A stretch of 34,055 nt of DNA. Origin: CAZLWA01 sp964563165 (GTDB lineage Bacteria > CLD3 > SB21). Below the pieces are notes generated by a model. It searched no databases. It was not told the DNA's origin and worked only from the letters and a program-made list of their open reading frames with translations. The translations under genes and the position numbers were made by a program. Within the stretch, counting starts at the first letter, position 1. The number at the start of each line of letters is the position of its first letter. Of the stretch, positions 28,965 to 34,055 are shown in pieces. The DNA is taken from positions 1-34,055 of the forward strand of contig CAZLWA010000074.1 of the NCBI GenBank assembly GCA_964563165.1. Reading direction: 5' to 3'.

Positions 28965-31900
28965 TTATTTTACCAACAACATTTTTCTGCTCTTTGTGAA
29001 ATTTTCCGTTTCTAAACGGTAGAAATAAATTCCGCTTGCCACGCTCTTGCCGGTGGCGTCTTTTCCGTCCCAGGCAATCGTATAATGCCCTGTCAGATAA
29101 AATCCGTTCGCGATCGTCCTGATCTCCTGTCCAAGCACGTTATAGATCTTCAATTTCATATTGCCCGAACCGGCAAGATCAAAGGCAATAGTTGTGCTCG
29201 GATTGAACGGGTTCGGATAATTCTGCTTGAGCGCAAATACTTTGGGAAGCGACGCGCTTAATTTCTGCGACTCCTGGCCGACGTAACCGCTCTTGCCCAT
29301 GATCACTTTAAAGGTATTAATTTTTTCGCTCTTGAATGAGTAACCGGTGACCGCATCCGCGTCAATAAACCGATTATGCGTGATATCCACGAGCGTTACT
29401 TTGTAATCCGACGGTAAATTCATCTTCTCCCAGGAAAGGGTGATGAAGTTCTCCTTAGTTGAATTATTTACCACCATATCCCATGTGTTGCCCTCCGATT
29501 GACTGGAACGCATGTCGGTTGAGAATTTATACGACCGCCCGTTGTCGGCATTCGGGAAATATAATTCCAGATGTTCGCCGAATCCCATCGGTTCCGCTTC
29601 GTCCCGGACATCCGCTTTTTCCGTCGATTCATCGGCTACGCCGGCATAATTATAGTAATCCTGAAAAGCGCCCGCATCGGCTTTGAACCGGATCATGTTG
29701 GACAAGCTTTGCGCGGCTTGTTTGGGCACGGTGGACGTCCAGCTGATAACGCTTGTCAGATTGACGTTGGATACCGTCTTGTTGTTAATGGCGTATCCCC
29801 CGAACGGTTTCACATGGGTAGTAGTTACCCAACTGCTTCCGGCGAGCTGCCAGATCGACCCGATTGCAGAACTGTTGGTTACCGTAACATCTGCGCCGTA
29901 GGTGAAGGGCCACGGTACCAGATTCCATCCCGGCGTCAGAACAAACGTGCTCAGAATATTCACATCGTTCGTGGTAGGTGACGTTATCGTAATTGCCTTG
30001 CTCGTTGCGGAAGCTTGCTGAATAACATATCCCGTTCCATTTGTTAGTGTCGTGACGGAGGAAGGTACTTCGTTGGTAACGCTAAAGGCCGCCCAATTGG
30101 TCGGTTTCCCCTGGCTATTAAAAGTCTGCACGCCGAGCAGGGTTGTCAGGTTTAGTGAAGTGTTAAACGGCAGAGCGATCGTATTCCATGTTTTCGAAGG
30201 AATGCCGCCTGGGAACGCGCCGTTAGTTGTGACGGTGGCGATAGTGCCATTCGAAATGCTCACGGGAACGCTTACCTTGCCCGTTTGCGACGGAAAATAA
30301 GTAATGAGACCTTGATCATTGACGCGAATTCGATACCACACGCCGTTCGAGGTAACGGCCGCCGCAGGGATCTGCGCAGTAAATTGAGTCACGTTGAAAA
30401 CCATGTCAATCGAATCCGGTTGGGATTGTGTGTCCTTGGCATAAAATAATTTCACAACGGGGGTGGTTCCTTGAATGATCGCGCTGACCGTCACCGATTG
30501 ACCTTCGGCCGGCGAGGAAGGAGACAAAAAAGTATAGAACGCAGGTTTGAAAACCGCATTCTTAAAAGCTCCGCGCCCGTACGTCGAGGCGTATACAAGT
30601 CCGGTCGAAAAGTGAGTGACTAAATTCGTAACTACGGCGCCGCCCGGGAATTGGCCGTTGAATGGAGCCCACGAACTCCCTCCGTCGGTTGTTCTGAATA
30701 TTCCAACGTCCGTTCCGACGAGAATATGCAATGTGTCATTCGGATCAAGCGCAAGCGCATTGGCGGGAATGTCGGGCAGGTTGCCCGTAATGTTAATCCA
30801 GTTAAGGCCGCGGTTGTTTGTTTTCCACACATGGCCCTTGTTGTCTCCTCCGCCGAGACTCGAGAAAAGCTGAAACGCGGCGTAAATCGTATTTTCATTG
30901 TACTGCCTGAAAACCAAATCTCCGACCGGCCGCGCCGGCAGTACGGAAGTTGAAATCGCTGACCATGTGCTGCCGGCATTGGTGGAGATGGAAATGACAC
31001 CGGCCGAAGCTCCCGTGATGACAAAATTGGAGTTTGTTCTCGATACCCGGATCGTCACGATCGTCTCGCCGGCGCCTCCCGAGAGATCCCCGCTCACAGG
31101 CGTCCAATTCGATCCGCTGTTGGTGGAACGATATACCCGAAAACTTCCGAGATACAAGGTTGCGGGATTGTTTTCATCGAGTGTGTAAGGCACGTAAAAT
31201 TCGGACCGATCCGAAGAAGTCAATCCGGAAATAATCGTAGTCCAATTTGATCCGCCGTCCGTAGAGCGCTGTTGTTTAAAAGGATCACTACCCGTGGATT
31301 GGTGATAATTTTCGGTGTACATGATGTTTTTGTTCGTGGGATCAATTTCCGTAAATCCTCCATCGCCATCAAAGGCGAAAGTCCAATCGGTTGAACTGCC
31401 GTTATACAACTCGGTACCATTATCTTGTGAACCGCCCAGAACCGTATTGGTATCCGTGAGGGCAACGGAGAGCCCGACGAATTGAGTGATTTGCAGGCCG
31501 TGATTAAGGTCCAAAATATTGCTGCCCCCATTTTTCGATTTCACAATTCCACCGTCCCCGGCAAGGTAGATCGTGTTTGGATTGAGAGGATTGAAAGCAA
31601 AGGCTTGCTGATCGGGATGAAAATTTCTTACGCCATAACCGTCGCTGATATTTGTTGGCCAGGTTGTTCCGCCGTTGGTTGTTTTGATCACATCTATACC
31701 GCCGACATAGATTTTGTTCGTATCGGTGGGATGTACGGCGACATAAATATCATACCAACCTTGTCCGTTGAAAAACCCGGAGCCTCCGGCATTGGACGCC
31801 GAAGAAACGTCCGGTAAATTCGCATTCACCCACGTTACGCCGCCATTGTGACTCTTGTAACATCCCAGGAGGCTTCCGTCGGAACGATTACTGAAGATCG

Positions 31901-32894
31901 CACACATAAAATTGGGGTATTGTTTACAGACGATCAAAACGGATTTGCCGGCCAGATTGGCCAGGTCGGGTAATCCGTGATTCTGACCTAGAGCCAATGA
32001 GTCCCACGTGGCGCCGGCATTAGTGGACCGCCATATTCCGTTATTGTTGTTAGCTTGCAAATCACTCAAGCGCGCCATCAGCGCGTACAGAATATTGCTG
32101 TTTGTCGGATGTTGAATGATACTCATCGGGCGAAACGTTGTTCCTACAACATTCGTCGGCAGCCAGGTATTTCCGGCGTCGGTAGAGCGATATATTCCAT
32201 TGACGTTCGGATCGGTGCCGTTAAAATAATTGCCTGCGACAACAATATTTGGGTTTCCGGTGTTGACCGTAATGGCCGAAATATGAGTCAAAGCCGTGCT
32301 CAGCAAACTCAGAGGAAACCACGTCTCTCCGCCGTCCGTCGATTTGATGATCCCGATTCCGTTAATACCGCCCGCATTATTACTTGGCTCTCCCGTGCCC
32401 GCATAAATAATATTGGGATCCGACGGATGGCGCGCAAAACAACTCACGGCCAATGATCCCAAATCATCCGATTTCGGCGACCACGTTGTTCCGCCATTGA
32501 TGCTTTTCCAAACACCCCCGCCGGCGGCTCCGATCAAAACGACGATCGAATCAAAAGGGCTTACATCAATCGCGATGATGCGGCCGGAATAATTATGAAC
32601 ACCGGTGTTCGTAATTGCGGTGGGGCCCAATGAGGTCCAGTTGGCCGCTTGCGATTGGCCGGCTTTCTGTAATCTTTCATAATTACTGACCTGCTTGCGA
32701 ACGTTCATGTAGTGATCCATCGGCATAGAGCCATTGATGCTGCGTCTCGCAAGAAACCACTGCTGCCGCGCCCGGATGATAGCAGGGTTGTCGCGGTCTT
32801 CGGCCGAGTTTTTGACTTGTCCGCGAACCGTCGCCGGATTCATCGCGCCAAGCAGAATAAACAGGACGAAAATAATTCTCGATACTATTTTCAT
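28965..32894 (-). CDS. Large secreted Asp-box beta-propeller protein with T9SS sorting domain
   Basis: The 1309-residue protein has a signal peptide (IIFVLFILLGAMNPATVRGQ). Residues of about 85-770 carry some twelve Asp-box motifs (SINGGTTW, STDGGETW, STDAGNTW, TTNGGTTW, STDGGSSW and others), the hallmark of sialidase-like or Vps10/sortilin-like beta-propellers, here probably two. A stretch of beta-sandwich and extended domains follows (SSPAEGQSVTVSAI, TVTTNGAFPGGIPSK). The last 90 residues form the T9SS type A sorting domain (NYPNPFNPSTTIAFDL, VLGQEI, ASGIYFYRLE, RKMLLVK). It should be exported through Sec and the T9SS to the surface or medium. Enzyme activity of the propeller cannot be told, since catalytic sialidase residues were not traced. 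Start has only a weak ribosome site. Confidence 0.93.
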   Translation of the reverse strand: MKIVSRIIFVLFILLGAMNPATVRGQVKNSAEDRDNPAIIRARQQWFLARRSINGSMPMDHYMNVRKQVSNYERLQKAGQSQAANWTSLGPTAITNTGVHNYSGRIIAIDVSPFDSIVVLIGAAGGGVWKSINGGTTWSPKSDDLGSLAVSCFARHPSDPNIIYAGTGEPSNNAGGINGIGIIKSTDGGETWFPLSLLSTALTHISAITVNTGNPNIVVAGNYFNGTDPNVNGIYRSTDAGNTWLPTNVVGTTFRPMSIIQHPTNSNILYALMARLSDLQANNNNGIWRSTNAGATWDSLALGQNHGLPDLANLAGKSVLIVCKQYPNFMCAIFSNRSDGSLLGCYKSHNGGVTWVNANLPDVSSASNAGGSGFFNGQGWYDIYVAVHPTDTNKIYVGGIDVIKTTNGGTTWPTNISDGYGVRNFHPDQQAFAFNPLNPNTIYLAGDGGIVKSKNGGSNILDLNHGLQITQFVGLSVALTDTNTVLGGSQDNGTELYNGSSTDWTFAFDGDGGFTEIDPTNKNIMYTENYHQSTGSDPFKQQRSTDGGSNWTTIISGLTSSDRSEFYVPYTLDENNPATLYLGSFRVYRSTNSGSNWTPVSGDLSGGAGETIVTIRVSRTNSNFVITGASAGVISISTNAGSTWSAISTSVLPARPVGDLVFRQYNENTIYAAFQLFSSLGGGDNKGHVWKTNNRGLNWINITGNLPDIPANALALDPNDTLHILVGTDVGIFRTTDGGSSWAPFNGQFPGGAVVTNLVTHFSTGLVYASTYGRGAFKNAVFKPAFYTFLSPSSPAEGQSVTVSAIIQGTTPVVKLFYAKDTQSQPDSIDMVFNVTQFTAQIPAAAVTSNGVWYRIRVNDQGLITYFPSQTGKVSVPVSISNGTIATVTTNGAFPGGIPSKTWNTIALPFNTSLNLTTLLGVQTFNSQGKPTNWAAFSVTNEVPSSVTTLTNGTGYVIQQASATSKAITITSPTTNDVNILSTFVLTPGWNLVPWPFTYGADVTVTNSSAIGSIWQLAGSSWVTTTHVKPFGGYAINNKTVSNVNLTSVISWTSTVPKQAAQSLSNMIRFKADAGAFQDYYNYAGVADESTEKADVRDEAEPMGFGEHLELYFPNADNGRSYKFSTDMRSSQSEGNTWDMVVNNSTKENFITLSWEKMNLPSDYKVTLVDITHNRFIDADAVTGYSFKSEKINTFKVIMGKSGYVGQESQKLSASLPKVFALKQNYPNPFNPSTTIAFDLAGSGNMKLKIYNVLGQEIRTIANGFYLTGHYTIAWDGKDATGKSVASGIYFYRLETENFTKSRKMLLVK

Positions 32895-33061
32895 CTAAGA
32901 TACCTAACCGATCTTTTAGTCCGCGAGGTACACGGTCTCACTCATGAAACGCATGATTAATGATCATAAAAATATTACTAAATTAATTTTCTTATTTATG
33001 TTCCCCGGGGCCGGTACCGCATATTCAAAGATAAATGATTTCGCGCCTAAAGTCAAAATGG

Positions 33062-33101
33062 CAAAAAAAAACCTCTGTCTCCTTCTTGGCGACAGAGGTT
33101 T
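33062..33101 (-). terminator. Terminator of the lipoprotein operon (minus strand)
   Basis: AACCTCTGTC (33070-33079) and GACAGAGGTT (33091-33100) form a perfect 10-bp stem with an 11-base loop. Read on the minus strand it is followed by a run of T (the A run at 33063-33070). It lies 20 bases after the stop at 33121. Confidence 0.85.
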
Positions 33102-33120
33102 CCAGTTGCAAGAAAGTCAA

Positions 33121-33696
33121 TTAAGCGGCGACTCCCAATGCCTGCAGTTTGGCTAGCAGTTCGTTCGCATCCGCAATAGAATTACCGGTAAGCACGTAAG
33201 CATATCCGGAATCCAGAACTTTAATATCTGTTAAACACGCCGAATAATTTAACAGCTGCAGGTAACTGCTCGCCCTGACGTAGATCAAACTGTTCTTCGT
33301 AATCCGGGAATCCAGGCTGAACACGTAGGTGGGGCTTGCGGTCAATACAAAAGTGACGCGGTCGACAACCTGTTGGGATTGACTGTTATGCCACGCGGTA
33401 AAACTCCATCCCGCATAACCGTCCGCCAAATTATCTGCGGCCGCAGCGGAGAATTGGGCATCGGCATTAATGTAATCATTGAGACGGATGTAACACCATC
33501 CGGCGCCCACGCGTGCAACCGAACCCTCCGAAGCGATCAGCTGCAGATAGCTGTCCAAAGCCGCCTGGAAAGTGCCCGCTGCGAATTGAGTGTTGGCGTC
33601 GTTGAGAGTTACTTTGGTCGAACTCCCGCCGCCGCCGCAAGCGGCGAGCCATAAGACCAAAAGGGCATTGAGATTTAGAATATTCCGGTATTTCAT
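33121..33696 (-). CDS. Lipoprotein, TPR-like
   Basis: The start at 33696 (ATG, GGAG 8 bases before it) is preferred over a TTG six bases upstream. The 191-residue product has a signal peptide ending in the lipobox LAAC followed by GGGGSST, so it is a lipoprotein. The mature part has helices with TPR-like spacing: NTQFAAGTFQAALDSYLQLI, VARVGAGWCYIRLNDYINAD, QFSAAAADNL, and later YLQLLNYSACLTDI and DANELLAKLQAL. TPR-like lipoproteins often act as partners in envelope assembly or secretion. The middle part contains VVDRVTFVLTASPTYVFSL, more strand-like. It lies 44 bases downstream of the T9SS cargo gene and has its own terminator, so the two form a transcript. Confidence 0.8.
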   Translation of the reverse strand: MKYRNILNLNALLVLWLAACGGGGSSTKVTLNDANTQFAAGTFQAALDSYLQLIASEGSVARVGAGWCYIRLNDYINADAQFSAAAADNLADGYAGWSFTAWHNSQSQQVVDRVTFVLTASPTYVFSLDSRITKNSLIYVRASSYLQLLNYSACLTDIKVLDSGYAYVLTGNSIADANELLAKLQALGVAA

Positions 33697-33740
33697 AATC
33701 AACTCCGTTTTGAATCGTACATGTATGATCTTATAATCCG

Positions 33741-34055
33741 TTATTTTACAAAAAGCATCTTTCTTGCCTTAACAACGCTGCCCGCCTGCATGCGATAGAA
33801 ATAAATGCCGCTGGTAACCGACAGGCCTTGCCCATTCTTTCCATCCCACTGCACGTTGTAATTTCCGATCCCTTTTCTTTCGTTGACCAGCGTTCGTACT
33901 TCCTGGCCGAGCAGATTATAAACCTTGATGATCACCCTGCTCTCTGACGGAACGGAATACTTAATAGTCGTCGAAGGATTGAACGGATTCGGATAGTTCT
34001 GGTTCAGTTCGAATTGAGAAGGTACCGTAATATGATCCGGATTGTAAAACATCGC
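33741..34055 (-). CDS. C-terminal end of a T9SS-exported protein (partial)
   Basis: Only the last 104 residues are in the window; the frame stays open to the right edge. The visible part is a T9SS type A sorting domain: FELNQNYPNPFNPSTTIKYS, IIKVYNLLGQEVRTLVNE, GNYNVQWDGKN, TSGIYFYRMQAG and the basic end KARKMLFVK. This domain directs the upstream cargo through the outer membrane and to removal or attachment by the sortase-like system. The cargo type cannot be seen. It resembles but is not identical to the tail of the protein at 28965. Confidence 0.92.
   Translation of the reverse strand, partial: AMFYNPDHITVPSQFELNQNYPNPFNPSTTIKYSVPSESRVIIKVYNLLGQEVRTLVNERKGIGNYNVQWDGKNGQGLSVTSGIYFYRMQAGSVVKARKMLFVK

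Noticed and set aside
32944..33156. 70-residue plus-strand frame
   Set aside because: It crosses the minus-strand terminator hairpin and runs into the antisense of a lipoprotein gene, so it is not a gene.

Overview
The window reads as a chromosomal stretch of a bacterium from the Fibrobacteres-Chlorobi-Bacteroidetes (FCB) side of the tree, plausibly an Ignavibacteria, KSB1 or Calditrichaeota-like lineage. The reasons are the C-terminal secretion domains with the NYPNPFNPST and SGIYFYR signatures (type IX secretion, T9SS), a PorV-like outer-membrane barrel, a DUF5686 barrel protein, and conserved housekeeping genes without a proteobacterial or firmicute gene order. The species cannot be named from the sequence alone. 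No rRNA, tRNA or CRISPR array was seen.

Layout. 1-343: the end of a PorV-like barrel gene with its terminator. 415-2910 (minus): an AmgK-like sugar kinase, a HAD hydrolase and a MurU-like nucleotidyltransferase, which together look like a cell-wall sugar (MurNAc) recycling operon. 3037-5030 (plus): a small periplasmic Cys protein, two Rieske proteins and a CxxCH haem-binding protein, with no cytochrome b. 5020-6882 (minus): glutamate formimidoyltransferase, then a PIN-domain protein and its small upstream partner. 6953-16665: a phosphomannomutase/phosphoglucomutase with a histone-like Lys tail, an oligopeptide ABC ATPase, an M19 dipeptidase, a HEAT-repeat protein, a membrane protein, an SDR dehydrogenase, a DUF5686 barrel and a methyltransferase.

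16865-25858 is the replication and topology block: dnaN, recF, DUF721/DciA, gyrB, gyrA, rex. It lacks dnaA, and non-core DNA breaks it up in several places. A 503-bp unit with a GxxExxY (PD-(D/E)XK-like) gene between 22-bp inverted repeats fills the gap between dnaN and recF. A related-looking hairpin repeat sits between dciA and gyrB. About 480 bp between gyrB and gyrA is bracketed by a partial copy of the gyrB 3' end and holds a small ORF and a perfect 17-bp inverted repeat. Similar GCCACAAAGG-type hairpins occur at 12556-12643, with a lone arm at 9657-9680 that forms the end of the ABC ATPase gene.

25878-28719: a conserved-looking unknown protein and an orphan CcmD-like peptide follow rex; then a PP2C phosphatase (minus) and a small exported protein (plus). 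28801-34055 (minus): envelope and secreted proteins, namely a 1309-residue Asp-box beta-propeller protein with a T9SS tail, a 43-residue lipoprotein, a second lipoprotein and the tail of another T9SS cargo.

The best candidates for something under-described are the GxxExxY inverted-repeat unit together with the smaller hairpins that may be its gene-less relatives, and the remodelled gyrB-gyrA spacer.
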